Assembly (NCBI GenBank): GCA_965221175.1
Contig: OZ244867.1
Coordinates: forward strand, 2,480,001 to 2,544,000
Reading direction: 5' to 3'
Source: JAJDZL01 sp965221175
Lineage (GTDB): Bacteria > Pseudomonadota > Gammaproteobacteria > Arenicellales > JAJDZL01
DNA: 64,000 bases
Shown: positions 42,677 through 52,155 of the stretch, one piece after another
How positions within the stretch are numbered: position 1 is the first letter of the stretch
Layout of the letters: each line of letters starts with the position of its first letter
The notes under the pieces: model-generated
What the model was told of the DNA's origin: nothing
The model's database searches: none
Seen by the model: only the letters and a program-made list of their open reading frames with translations
Position numbers and translations under genes: made by a program

Positions 42677-43927
42677 GTGAAGAAATACTCTATCTTCAGT
42701 TTGGCCCGGCATGCACTCAGTCAGCACTCGAACTGGCAGCGTGCGTGGCGAGACCCTGAGCCGAAACAATCTTATGATGTAGTTATCGTCGGCGGTGGCG
42801 GACACGGCCTCGCCACTGCTTACTATCTCGCGGCCGAGCACGGCATCACCAATGTTGCAGTAGTCGAAAAAGGCTGGATTGGAGGCGGGAATACCGGCAG
42901 GAATACGACCATCGTTCGATCCAACTATCTGTGGGATGAAGCTGCACATCTTTATGAAAAATCCCTGGTGTTGTGGGAGTCGCTGTCGCAGGAGCTGAAC
43001 TTCAACGTCATGTTCAGCCAGCGCGGCGTGATGAATCTTGGCCACAACCTGCAGGATATGCGAGACATCTACAGGCGATCCAACGCCAATCGTTTGAACG
43101 GAATCGACAGTCAGATTCTTTATCCGCAGGACATCAAGAAGCGCATTCCAATCATCAACACTTCGCCGAACGCTAGATATCCAATTTTGGGTGCGTCGTT
43201 TCAACCTCGCGGTGGGATCGCCCGCCATGATGCCGTTGCGTGGGGATTTGCGAGAGCAGCGGATAGCAGGGGAGTCGATATTTTGCAGAATTGTGAGGTG
43301 ACTGGAATTCGTAGAACGAGTGGCGCAGTAGAAGGAGTCGAAACTACTCGTGGCTTTATTCGTGCCGACAAGGTAGGAGTCGTTGCAGCAGGGCATTCAA
43401 GCGTACTTGCGGAAATGGCTGGTATCAGAATGCCGATTGAAAGTCACCCGCTGCAGGCGCTGGTATCCGAACCCATAAAGCCTATTTTGCATACCGTTGT
43501 GATGTCGAATGCCGTGCATGGATATATCAGTCAGTCTGACAAGGGCGAATTGGTAATTGGGGCGGGAGTCGATTCCTATCTTGGTTATGGTCAACGCGGC
43601 AGTTTTTCTACCATTGAAGGCAATATTGCTGCAATTGTCGAGCTGTTTCCGATTTTCTCTCGCGTGCGAATGCTCAGACACTGGGGGGGTATCGTTGACG
43701 TATGTCCCGATGCGTGCCCCATTATTGGAAAAACCCCTGTAGATGGCTTGTTTTTTAATTGTGGCTGGGGCACGGGTGGATTCAAGGCCACTCCGGGATC
43801 GGGCTGGGTATTTGCGCATACGATCGCACGCAACGAGCCCCACAGTTTGAATGCACCATTCGGACTTGACCGATTCATTTCGGGCGCGCTGATTGACGAG
43901 CATGGGGCTGCCGGTGTTGCCCACTAA
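42677..43927 (+). CDS. soxB: Sarcosine oxidase subunit beta
   Basis: FAD/FMN-binding catalytic subunit of heterotetrameric sarcosine oxidase, which oxidises sarcosine to glycine and transfers the methyl carbon to tetrahydrofolate. The FAD motif VVIVGGGGHGLATAYYL is near residue 35. His184 in GGIARHDAVAWGFARA is the position that covalently holds FMN in characterised enzymes. WGGIVDVCPDACPIIG near 337 fits the family. Length 416. The GTG start is used; no better ATG is near. First of four sox genes. Confidence 0.95.
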   Translation: MKKYSIFSLARHALSQHSNWQRAWRDPEPKQSYDVVIVGGGGHGLATAYYLAAEHGITNVAVVEKGWIGGGNTGRNTTIVRSNYLWDEAAHLYEKSLVLWESLSQELNFNVMFSQRGVMNLGHNLQDMRDIYRRSNANRLNGIDSQILYPQDIKKRIPIINTSPNARYPILGASFQPRGGIARHDAVAWGFARAADSRGVDILQNCEVTGIRRTSGAVEGVETTRGFIRADKVGVVAAGHSSVLAEMAGIRMPIESHPLQALVSEPIKPILHTVVMSNAVHGYISQSDKGELVIGAGVDSYLGYGQRGSFSTIEGNIAAIVELFPIFSRVRMLRHWGGIVDVCPDACPIIGKTPVDGLFFNCGWGTGGFKATPGSGWVFAHTIARNEPHSLNAPFGLDRFISGALIDEHGAAGVAH

Positions 43928-43954
43928 ATTTCATCCAAGCAGGCAAGACAAATC

Positions 43955-44236
43955 ATGCTTTTGATCCACTGTCCCTGGTGCGGTTTGCGAGAACAGGATG
44001 AGTTCACATATGGAGGTGAAGCGCATATCGTTCGCCCCACGAAGCCGGACGATCTTTCAGACGTCGAGTGGGCCGACTATCTTTTCATGCGTGAAAACAT
44101 CAAAGGTGACCAACGCGAGCAGTGGTTTCACAGTGCTGGTTGCCGGCGTTGGTTCAACGCCCAGCGAAATACAATTACCTATAAATTTGCTTGCAGCTAC
44201 AAGCCGACTGATCCGATTCCGGAGGATTCACAGTGA
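43955..44236 (+). CDS. soxD: Sarcosine oxidase subunit delta
   Basis: Small zinc-binding subunit of 93 residues. The N-terminal IHCPWCGLREQDEFTYGGEA holds the CxxC and the following acidic residue, and HSAGCRRWFNAQRNT near 60 carries another zinc-ligand Cys, all family traits. It lies between soxB and soxA; its stop codon overlaps the soxA GTG start by four bases. Confidence 0.95.
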   Translation: MLLIHCPWCGLREQDEFTYGGEAHIVRPTKPDDLSDVEWADYLFMRENIKGDQREQWFHSAGCRRWFNAQRNTITYKFACSYKPTDPIPEDSQ

Positions 44237-47235
44237 ATCAGCCGTACCGGCTCGCGAGTGGCGGTCGAATTAATCGCACCAAGCCTATCACCTTTCGTTT
44301 CAACAAGAAACGATATAGAGGCTTTGATGGAGATACTGTAGCTTCAGCTTTACTTGCCAATGGTGTCCACTTGGTCGCCCGCAGCTTTAAGTATCACAGA
44401 CCTCGAGGAATCATGGGTGCTGGTGCGGAAGAACCGAGTGCCTTACTTCAGATTGAATCGGGCTCAGAATCGGTGCCTAACCCGCGTGCTACTCAGACGG
44501 AGATTTATGAGGGGCTCGAAGTATCAAGTGTAAACTGCTGGCCAAGCCTATCTTTTGATATCGCATCAGTGATGGGGTGGTTTTCGCCAGTTATTCCTGC
44601 CGGATTCTATTACAAGACTTTCATGTATCCCCGAAAAGGATGGATGCTGTATGAAAAAGTGATCCGCAGAGCAGCCGGATTCGGCAAAGTTCAGTCGGAT
44701 GCTGACCCGGATCGATATGACAAAGTAAATGCATGGTGCGATGTACTGGTTGCTGGCGGTGGTCCAGCGGGATTAGCAGCAGCTTTGAGTGCTGCTCGTG
44801 CCGGAGCACGTGTGATTGTCGCCGACGAAAATCATGAATTCGGCGGCGGATTTCTGCGAACTGGTTGTGACGATGGTCGAAAGTGGCTAGAGTGTGTTTT
44901 GACGGAGCTTGGAGAGTATCCGGATGTTCGTCTGTTCACACGCACAACAGTCGTTGGATACTACGACAGCAACTTTCTGGTTCTGAATGAGCGGGTGACC
45001 GATCATCTGGCTGATGCGTCGTCTGACAGTGCTAGAGAACGAAATTGGCGCGTCCGTGCGAAACAGGTCGTATTGGCTACCGGCGCAATTGAGCGGCCGC
45101 TGGTTTTCGGCAACAACGACCTGCCAGGTGTAATTTTGTCCTCCGCGGTTTCGGTGTATGTCAACCGATTTGGCGTGAAGCCAGGCAATCGGGCAGTGAT
45201 TTTTACCAACAACGACATCGCCTATAGAACTGCTCTGGACATGCTGGATGCGGACATTCAGATTGAAGCCTTGATTGATGTCCGTTCCAGGGGATCCACC
45301 GTTTATTCTGAATTGCTTGCTGCTCGTGGTGTAAAAATTCTTGCCCGGTCAGCTGTTGTTTGTGCGAAAGGACGAAAACGAGTTACCGCAGTGGAAGTAA
45401 TGGAACTTTCGAACGATCTTGAGTCGATTACTGGTACCAAGAGAGTTTACAACTGTGACCTGCTCGCCATCTCTGGTGGTTGGAGTCCTGCTGTTCATTT
45501 ACACGCGCAGTCTGGCGCGAGACCTCAGTTCGATTCAGATAAAGCCTGCTTCGTACCAGGAGATTCAGTCCAGATGGAACAATCAGTAGGTGCCGCCAAC
45601 GCGGTGTTTTCGGCTGAACCGGCAATCCAAGAAGGATTTGAAGCAGGTGTTGCTGCTGCCTGCTTAACCGGGTATGAAGCGGTCGAAGGTCAGAACAATG
45701 GAGAGGATTTGGGTCAATGCTCGGAGGAATATAACATACAGCCGCTTTGGCGAGTGCCGAGTACAGATTCCGGGAATAAATCGAAACAATTTGTCGATTT
45801 TCAGAACGATACAACGGCAAAGGATATTGAAATTGCGGCGCAGGAAGGCTATCGATCCATTGAGCATCTAAAGAGATACACTTTGCTCGGGTTTGGTACA
45901 GATCAAGGGAAACTGGGAAATATCAATGGCATGGCAATCTTGTCCAAGGCTTTGGGGCAGGAGATGTCCGAGACTGGCACGACGACTTTCCGGCCGTTTT
46001 ATACACCGGTTACATTCGGGGCAATTGCGGGAAGAGAACTGGGCTCAGAATTTTTTGATCCGGTACGTAAGACTGCGATGCATGAATGGCATGTCACGCA
46101 CAGCGCAGAATTTGAGAACGTCGGTCAGTGGAAACGACCGTGGTACTATCCCAAGTCAGGCGAAACCATGCAGCAAGCAGTCGACCGAGAGTGTTTGGCG
46201 GCAAGAAATCAGGTCGCGATGCTGGATGCATCGACTCTAGGCAAAATCGAAATCTACGGGCCGAATGCAGTTGATTTTTTGAATTTGGTGTACACCAACT
46301 CCTGGTCGAGGCTGACTACAGGCTCTTGTCGCTATGGATTGATGCTTGGAGAAGACGGCATGGTCATGGATGATGGAGTCACGGCGAAACTTGGAGAAAA
46401 TCATTACTACATGACAACAACAACCGGCGGAGCAGCTCATGTGTTGACATGGATGGAACAGTGGCGGCAGACCGAGTGGCCGTGGATGAAGGTGTACTTC
46501 TCCTCAGTTTCAGAGCAGTGGGCGGTCATTTCGATTTCTGGGCCGAAAGCTCGTCAACTATTGCAAAGGGTAGCGCCTGATCTGAAGGCATCAAATGAGG
46601 AGTTTCCTTTCATGACTTTCAGAGAAGCCGTGGTAGCAGGCGTACCAGGCCGTATTTTTCGCATCAGTTTCAGCGGAGAACTCGCTTATGAGCTCAATGT
46701 GCCAGCAAATTATGGCATGCATGTGTGGAAACAAGTGTATGAAGCCGGGCAGGAATTCGGAATTACACCCTATGGCACCGAAACGATGCATGTTCTACGA
46801 GCCGAAAAGGGATTCATCATTGTGGGTCAGGATACGGACGGTTCCATGACTCCCATTGACCTTGGAATGAACTGGATTGTCTCCAAGCAGAAAGACTGTC
46901 TTGGCAAACGATCGCTAAGTCGGTCCGATTGCATGAGAGAAGATCGAAAACAGCTCATTGGGCTTCTTACTGATGATCCGAATAAAGTGTTGCCTGAAGG
47001 CGGTCAGCTTGTGGAAGCGCCGTCAAATGCCTATCCGGTTCCCATGATTGGACACGTTACGTCTAGTTATTGGAGTGCTTGCTTGGGCCGGTCAATCGCA
47101 TTAGCAGTCGTAAAAGGCGGGCATTCGCGTATGGGAGCTCGCATTTACTCGACGCTGATGACAGGAGAATCGATTCCGGCTACGATTTGCAGTCCGGTAT
47201 TCTATGACTCTCAAGGGGAGCGACAGAATGTCTAG
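44233..47235 (+). CDS. soxA: Sarcosine oxidase subunit alpha
   Basis: Largest subunit, 1000 residues. It has an N-terminal ferredoxin-like part (RYRGFDGDTVASALLANGV near 32), an NAD-binding flavoprotein part (VLVAGGGPAGLAAALSAARAG near 171, then LATGAIERPLVFGNNDLPG near 282), and a C-terminal aminomethyltransferase (GCV_T) domain from about residue 610 that binds folate (ISISGPKARQLLQRVAPDL near 758; RISFSGELAYELNVPANYG near 808). It accepts the C1 unit on tetrahydrofolate. Start GTG within soxD; overlaps soxG by eight bases. Confidence 0.96.
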   Translation: MNQPYRLASGGRINRTKPITFRFNKKRYRGFDGDTVASALLANGVHLVARSFKYHRPRGIMGAGAEEPSALLQIESGSESVPNPRATQTEIYEGLEVSSVNCWPSLSFDIASVMGWFSPVIPAGFYYKTFMYPRKGWMLYEKVIRRAAGFGKVQSDADPDRYDKVNAWCDVLVAGGGPAGLAAALSAARAGARVIVADENHEFGGGFLRTGCDDGRKWLECVLTELGEYPDVRLFTRTTVVGYYDSNFLVLNERVTDHLADASSDSARERNWRVRAKQVVLATGAIERPLVFGNNDLPGVILSSAVSVYVNRFGVKPGNRAVIFTNNDIAYRTALDMLDADIQIEALIDVRSRGSTVYSELLAARGVKILARSAVVCAKGRKRVTAVEVMELSNDLESITGTKRVYNCDLLAISGGWSPAVHLHAQSGARPQFDSDKACFVPGDSVQMEQSVGAANAVFSAEPAIQEGFEAGVAAACLTGYEAVEGQNNGEDLGQCSEEYNIQPLWRVPSTDSGNKSKQFVDFQNDTTAKDIEIAAQEGYRSIEHLKRYTLLGFGTDQGKLGNINGMAILSKALGQEMSETGTTTFRPFYTPVTFGAIAGRELGSEFFDPVRKTAMHEWHVTHSAEFENVGQWKRPWYYPKSGETMQQAVDRECLAARNQVAMLDASTLGKIEIYGPNAVDFLNLVYTNSWSRLTTGSCRYGLMLGEDGMVMDDGVTAKLGENHYYMTTTTGGAAHVLTWMEQWRQTEWPWMKVYFSSVSEQWAVISISGPKARQLLQRVAPDLKASNEEFPFMTFREAVVAGVPGRIFRISFSGELAYELNVPANYGMHVWKQVYEAGQEFGITPYGTETMHVLRAEKGFIIVGQDTDGSMTPIDLGMNWIVSKQKDCLGKRSLSRSDCMREDRKQLIGLLTDDPNKVLPEGGQLVEAPSNAYPVPMIGHVTSSYWSACLGRSIALAVVKGGHSRMGARIYSTLMTGESIPATICSPVFYDSQGERQNV

Positions 47236-47827
47236 ACAAATTCAGAAACTGTCGCCTTTGTCCGAAATTCACAGTGACAATACTCCAGATGTAAGCTTCA
47301 AACAGGTGAAGCTGTCTGAACTTGCATTTTTGGGACATTTCAATATTCGTATTCAGCCAGATGATGAGCTAGTTTTGAAAGAGTTCAAACAATCGCTTGG
47401 ATTTGATGTCCCGCGTGAACCGCATACTTTCGTGGTACACGACGACATCTTGTGCGCGTGGCTCGGGCCGGATGAGTGGCTCGTGATTTCCCCACAGCAC
47501 CGTAGCGAGGAGATACGAATGATTCTCGGTAAAGTCACCTCTGAAGGATTTTCTACCTGCGTGGATCAATCCAGCGCTCCAACTATCATCAGAGTTGAAG
47601 GGCGCAAGGCGACTGATCTACTTAGTCGAGGAATTGCGATTGATTTGCATCCACGAGTTTTTAAATCCAGCCAGTGTGCGCAAACTGTGCTTGCTAGAAC
47701 TGCGGTCACAATTTTGAAGCAAGAGGCCGACGAAACGACTCTGGATGTGATCGTTAGACGAAGTTTTGCAGACTATCTGTGGCGTTGGCTTGTAGATGTT
47801 GGCCAAGAAGCCGAGTTTCGTGAATAA
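47228..47827 (+). CDS. soxG: Sarcosine oxidase subunit gamma
   Basis: Fourth subunit, structurally related to the GCV_T fold, about 199 residues. Features include FVVHDDILCAWLGPDEWLV near 65-83 and a DQSSAPTIIRVEGRKATDLLSRG block near 108-130, followed by RTAVTILKQEADETTLDVIV. The ATG at 47228 has a GGGGAGCG ribosome-binding site and overlaps soxA by eight bases; an earlier in-frame ATG at 47204 is less likely. It closes the operon and converges with the metF-like gene. Confidence 0.92.
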   Translation: MSRQIQKLSPLSEIHSDNTPDVSFKQVKLSELAFLGHFNIRIQPDDELVLKEFKQSLGFDVPREPHTFVVHDDILCAWLGPDEWLVISPQHRSEEIRMILGKVTSEGFSTCVDQSSAPTIIRVEGRKATDLLSRGIAIDLHPRVFKSSQCAQTVLARTAVTILKQEADETTLDVIVRRSFADYLWRWLVDVGQEAEFRE

Positions 47828-47880
47828 AGAACTTTCTCGAAAGCTTGATAAGCAGGCAGTGCTGAAAATCAGTGCATATT

Positions 47881-48801
47881 TTAAGCATGAAAGCCGGCGC
47901 GATCCAGAATCTGTGGAATTTTATCTTCCCATCCGATCGCCATGATGTGCAGACCGCCTGCAACTTGTCGTAGTTCTCTTACCAGATCGGTGGATATCTG
48001 AATGCTTGTCTCTGCGATGCGTTGTTTGTCGTTACCTTGTTCAGCAATTTTTTCAATTACATGATCGGGGATGGAAATTCCGGGTACCCGATCATTCATG
48101 TACTGTGCCATCTTGATGGATTTTATCGGAATAACGCCTGCCAGGACCGGAACTTCAACTTTACCCGCTTTATCTAAAAATCCAGCGAACTCGCCTATGT
48201 TATATATGGCTTGGGTTTGAAGAAATGATGCACCAGCCTCGATTTTTCGATGCATGTTTTCAATCTCGGCTTCTGGGTCCGAAGCTCCTGGATTGACAAC
48301 GGCCCCAACGCAGAAATCTGGAGTTCCCTTCAAGGCATTACCGGTTAAGTCCGTTCCCGACTTCAAGGCATTGACGGCTTCAAGGAGTTGCGAAGCAAAT
48401 AGGTCGAAAACAGGTTTTGCATCCGGATGATCACCGTATTTTGGCGGGTCGCCTCCCATGAAAACCAGATTTGGCACTCCGAGAGCAGCCGCTCCCAGCA
48501 TACCTGCTTGAATTGCGATTCGATTCTTGTCTCGTGAGGTCATTTGCACGATTGGTTCAATGCCGCGGTCGAGCAATAGATGGGCGACCGCAGTAGGTTC
48601 CATGGCCATTCTCGCAGAGTGAGACTCGGTCAGATTGAAAGCGTGTACAAGATTTCTCAGCAGTTCTGCTTTTTCAAACAGTGGTACAAGATCAGTGCCT
48701 TTGGGCGGAGTGAGTTCACAAGTAATTACAAAATCGCCAGCATCAATCCTTTGTTTCAATGTCTTCTCTGCCAAAATTTTCTCCTCCTGTGACTGTGGCA
48801 T
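47881..48801 (-). CDS. metF: Methylenetetrahydrofolate reductase-like protein
   Basis: TIM-barrel flavoprotein of the MTHFR family, which reduces methylene-tetrahydrofolate to the methyl form. CELTPPKGTDLVPL near 29 corresponds to the N-terminal active-site strand, GGDPPKYGDHPDAKP near 120 to the conserved phosphate/flavin loop, and FLQTQAIYNIGEF near 194 to the folate-binding region. At 306 residues (from the ATG at 48801) it fits. It resembles the form paired with other folate enzymes rather than E. coli MetF, so the direction of the reaction is uncertain. It lies next to sox genes, in keeping with C1 handling. Confidence 0.85.
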   Translation of the reverse strand: MPQSQEEKILAEKTLKQRIDAGDFVITCELTPPKGTDLVPLFEKAELLRNLVHAFNLTESHSARMAMEPTAVAHLLLDRGIEPIVQMTSRDKNRIAIQAGMLGAAALGVPNLVFMGGDPPKYGDHPDAKPVFDLFASQLLEAVNALKSGTDLTGNALKGTPDFCVGAVVNPGASDPEAEIENMHRKIEAGASFLQTQAIYNIGEFAGFLDKAGKVEVPVLAGVIPIKSIKMAQYMNDRVPGISIPDHVIEKIAEQGNDKQRIAETSIQISTDLVRELRQVAGGLHIMAIGWEDKIPQILDRAGFHA

Positions 48802-48961
48802 GTTAATACGCCAACCCAAATAAATTTACAAATGGCACTAGTATATGAGTATATATGAGTCAGATTCTATGAATCGGGGTGGCGATTTTTTACCGTTCGC
48901 AAGCTTCGAAGCAACAGAGTGAATTCAGCTTGGAGCGGATCGAGTGTAAAGGTGTTCATGT

Positions 48962-49732
48962 ATGGCATATGACGATAATTTTGTAAGAGGTCTTGAGTGG
49001 TTGTGGGGAGAAGGTTTCCTCTCACCAGGAGGGTCGGCTGAAGTTTACGAAATTCTGAAAGGCACTGTCGTTCGCGGGAAGAAGGTGTTGGATGTAGGCT
49101 GCGGAATTGGAGGAATAGATCGTTTGCTGGTCACTGATTACGGTGCAGAAAAGGTTATTGGGATTGACGTTATTGATCGCCTGATTGCTCGTGCCGAACA
49201 CGAAGCTGAGGAAGCCGGTCTGACAAAGTCGATTGAATACCACTTGGTCGAATCAGGGGAGTTGGACTTTGAAGATGAATCGATTGACATCGTGTTTTCC
49301 AAAGATTCGATTATTCATATCGAGGACAAACAAATATTTTATGAAGAAATATTTCGCATCTTGAAATTCGGCGGTGAATTTGTCGGAAGTGACTGGCTGG
49401 GCAGTGAAACAACGAATCAATCACAACGAGTAAGGGCCTGGCTTGATTACTCCAAATTGGATTTTCACTTTTGTACGGCTAAACAGATGATGAAGTTACT
49501 GGAGCAAGCAGGGTTTGCTTCAGTAAGCACTCGCGATCGCAACGAGTGGTATCGTTCGATCGTGCGAGATGAAATATCCAGGGTAAGCGGAGAAAATCGG
49601 TTGAAATTTATAGATTTATTTGGCGAAGAGATGGCAGAATCACGACTTGTGAGTTCCACACTCAAGATGGAGGCTGTAGATGCTGGAGAACTTCGCCCGA
49701 CGATTTTCCAAGCAATCAAAATTAGACTCTGA
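48962..49732 (+). CDS. SAM-dependent methyltransferase, phosphoethanolamine-methyltransferase-like
   Basis: Class I methyltransferase of 256 residues. Motif I is VLDVGCGIGGIDRLL near residue 41, strand-2 acid in VIGIDVIDRL near 64, and a motif II-like IVFSKDSIIHIEDK near 110. The segment before motif I (LEWLWGEGFLSPGG) recalls phospho-base N-methyltransferases, where a similar loop binds the amine head group. It may therefore methylate a small amine or phospho-amine, and so could produce N-methylated substrates upstream of sarcosine. This is inference from sequence likeness and neighbourhood. Confidence 0.8.
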   Translation: MAYDDNFVRGLEWLWGEGFLSPGGSAEVYEILKGTVVRGKKVLDVGCGIGGIDRLLVTDYGAEKVIGIDVIDRLIARAEHEAEEAGLTKSIEYHLVESGELDFEDESIDIVFSKDSIIHIEDKQIFYEEIFRILKFGGEFVGSDWLGSETTNQSQRVRAWLDYSKLDFHFCTAKQMMKLLEQAGFASVSTRDRNEWYRSIVRDEISRVSGENRLKFIDLFGEEMAESRLVSSTLKMEAVDAGELRPTIFQAIKIRL

Positions 49733-49754
49733 TCAATGTTTAATTGAGTCTGGC

Positions 49755-51527
49755 TTACTCTCCCAGCGCAATTCCTTCCCGCCGAGGGTCTGCACCTCCT
49801 CGCATCACTCCGTTTACAATTTCAATGCCGTGAAGCCCACTCGTCAAGCTGCGTACTCGGGTCTGATGTCCTAAACTGTCCAACTGAGATTGCAGCAATT
49901 GTGCCGTAGTTCCTTCTTCAAGGTCGGTGGTACCGTTGCGGTTCACAACATTCCCCAAATCAATTGCTGTCTGAATATCCATATCCCAATCCAAGACTGC
50001 AATTAGTGTCTTGACTACGAATCCGATAATTTGACTGCCACCCGGTGACCCCACTACGAGTCGAAGTGATCCATCCAAGTTGAATACAAGAGTGGGAGTC
50101 ATTGAACTGCGCGGTCTTTTTCCAGGTTCTACACGATTCGCCACTTGCATGCCATCCTTTTCGGCAACAAATGAAAAATCGGTCAATTCATTGTTGAGAA
50201 GAAACCCGCGAACCATCAAGTGGGAACCGAATGGCCCTTCAATGCTGCCTGTCATTGACACTGCATTGCCTTCGGAGTCCACAATTGAAATGTGACTTGT
50301 ACCTGAACGACTCACATCGAAGTCGGCTGCGTAGCTGACAGCTGGAGACCCAGGTGGCAGCCCGTGAGTTACGGGTGTGTCCAGTGCAGAATACAGTTTG
50401 ATCAGCCTGGAGCGGTTGGCGAGATACGTTGGATCAAGCAAGCCCTGAGTAGGTACTTCGACAAAATCGGAGTCGGCCATGTAACGATTTCTATCTGCAA
50501 ATGCAAGTTTCGATGCTTCCGCAATGAGGTGCCAACTGATTGGATTGCCAGCACCCATAGATTTCAGGTCATAGTATTCCAGAATCCCAAGAATCTGGCC
50601 GACTGTCAATGCGCCCGAGCTTGGCGGACCCATTCCGCATATCCGATAGTTTCGATATGAATGACAAATTGGCAGTCGGCGGATTGCTTGATATTCTGCA
50701 AGGTCCGATTGTGCAAGTACCCCACTCTTGTCGGGTGCATGTTGAATCGTCTCAACGACATCTTTAGCAATTGCACCTCGATAGAATGCACCAGGGCCAT
50801 GTTGTGCAATCTCAATTAAGGTTTCTGCGAACGCGTAGTTTGTACGAATATCTCCGGCTGTAAGCGGCGAGCCGTTTGGAAAGTAGTATTCTCTAGTTTC
50901 AGTAAACGTCTTCAGTCGGTCTGCGTGTTTGCCGGCAAGCATCGAAGCGAGTCGATGACCGACAGTGAATCCCTCCTGCGCGAGCTTGATGGCCGGTTCA
51001 AACAGCTCCAACCAAGGTATTTCCCCATGTTCTTTGTGGACCCGAGCCAGCATTGCCACAGTGCCTGGCGTGCCAACAGAGCGTCCACCTAAAACGGCAT
51101 CGAAAAACTTCATTGGTTCGCCTTCCGATGTCAGGAACAGGTCAGGCCTCACCTCCGCGGGTGCAGTTTCTCGCCCATCGTAAGAGAGTATTTCTTGAGT
51201 AGAGGCATCATAGAACAGCATGAAACCTCCACCACCAATTCCAGAGCTCTGCGGTTCAACTAGATTTAGCACCATTTGTACTGCAATCGCTGCGTCAACT
51301 GCATTTCCCCCTCGACGGAGTACATCGAGTCCAGTTTCAGCTGCCTTTGGATTGGCAGCAGAAACCATATATCGAGGTGGTACTTGGAAAGTTGGCTCTG
51401 TTGCTACCGCAACAACGGCTTTAGATAGCACGAGGCCGGTAGCAACTATCAAGGCGATGAGAATTTGGAACATGGATTTCTTGAAACGTTCGCAGATTGA
51501 ATGATGTGCAAACCGAGCTTGTATCAT
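49755..51527 (-). CDS. ggt: Gamma-glutamyltransferase
   Basis: Periplasmic or exported N-terminal nucleophile hydrolase that cleaves glutathione and other gamma-glutamyl compounds. The precursor is cut before Thr410 in RSGTSHISIVDSEGNAVSM, giving large and small subunits. MVSAANPKAAETGLDVLRRG near 53 and SSGIGGGGFMLFYD near 94 are family landmarks, as is GSPGGSQIIGFVVKTL near 500. A hydrophobic segment near residues 20-38 is a signal peptide or anchor; the true start may be the Met at residue 19. Length 590 as drawn (580 in E. coli). Confidence 0.95.
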   Translation of the reverse strand: MIQARFAHHSICERFKKSMFQILIALIVATGLVLSKAVVAVATEPTFQVPPRYMVSAANPKAAETGLDVLRRGGNAVDAAIAVQMVLNLVEPQSSGIGGGGFMLFYDASTQEILSYDGRETAPAEVRPDLFLTSEGEPMKFFDAVLGGRSVGTPGTVAMLARVHKEHGEIPWLELFEPAIKLAQEGFTVGHRLASMLAGKHADRLKTFTETREYYFPNGSPLTAGDIRTNYAFAETLIEIAQHGPGAFYRGAIAKDVVETIQHAPDKSGVLAQSDLAEYQAIRRLPICHSYRNYRICGMGPPSSGALTVGQILGILEYYDLKSMGAGNPISWHLIAEASKLAFADRNRYMADSDFVEVPTQGLLDPTYLANRSRLIKLYSALDTPVTHGLPPGSPAVSYAADFDVSRSGTSHISIVDSEGNAVSMTGSIEGPFGSHLMVRGFLLNNELTDFSFVAEKDGMQVANRVEPGKRPRSSMTPTLVFNLDGSLRLVVGSPGGSQIIGFVVKTLIAVLDWDMDIQTAIDLGNVVNRNGTTDLEEGTTAQLLQSQLDSLGHQTRVRSLTSGLHGIEIVNGVMRGGADPRREGIALGE

Positions 51528-51777
51528 TGTGTTGAGTTTATCCCAGCATACAGAATGATCTCGTTTGGTGCGATTCGCAAATGAATGATGTGAGTTATTG
51601 CGTTTCTTTTGAAATTACCCTGAGTTGATTCAGGGAGGATTGATATGAGTATATATGTCAATTTAATGTCTGTAAGGCAATTTAAGCCGGACATTCTTGA
51701 TCGGCAGTGCAAATTCGTTGTATACGTTGAAACCGGCCAGATTCAACATCAGGTCGCCGCCACTACATAGTAGTGAA

Positions 51778-51944
51778 ATCCCTGAAGCTAAAACCAAAGA
51801 TGCCATCAATCGAATTCTCGGTCGAGATGCCAAACGCTAGTCGATCACAAGCACGTCGACATTCGGGTGACCGGTAACAAGGTGCTGCCGTCACGTAATC
51901 GACAGAAAATTAATGCCGAATTCGTGCTTGATGCGCCTATGTGA
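51778..51944 (+). pseudogene. Possible remnant of a degraded gene before the insertion sequence
   Basis: Two short open stretches in different frames have coding character: one reading KTKDAINRILGRDAKR, ending at the TAG at 51838-51840, and another reading VDHKHVDIRVTGNKVLPSRN and ending with a TGA at 51942-51944. They could be one gene broken by a frameshift or deletion. No family is recognised. The rest of 51528-52155 shows no supported gene. Confidence 0.25.
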
Positions 51945-52155
51945 TACCTAACAATCTGGCTGATGAGCGGAACAACGCTAGCTAGGCAGTAGAAGCAAAT
52001 AAAAATCTGTTAACAGTGGAAAGCGCGTTTCAGAAATTGAAACTACGCAGCTGGAAATTAGGTCGATTTTGTCGTTGTCAGTCAGAAGGGCTCATGTGTT
52101 GATTTGCTTGCCCGCCTCTCTTCAAATCGTACTATCTTGCTTCAAATTCAATAGA

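Noticed and set aside
48840..51660. Short shared sequence ATGAGTATATATG near 48845 and 51645 as a dispersed repeat
   Set aside because: Only about 13 bases of simple A+T-rich sequence; expected by chance in such gaps.
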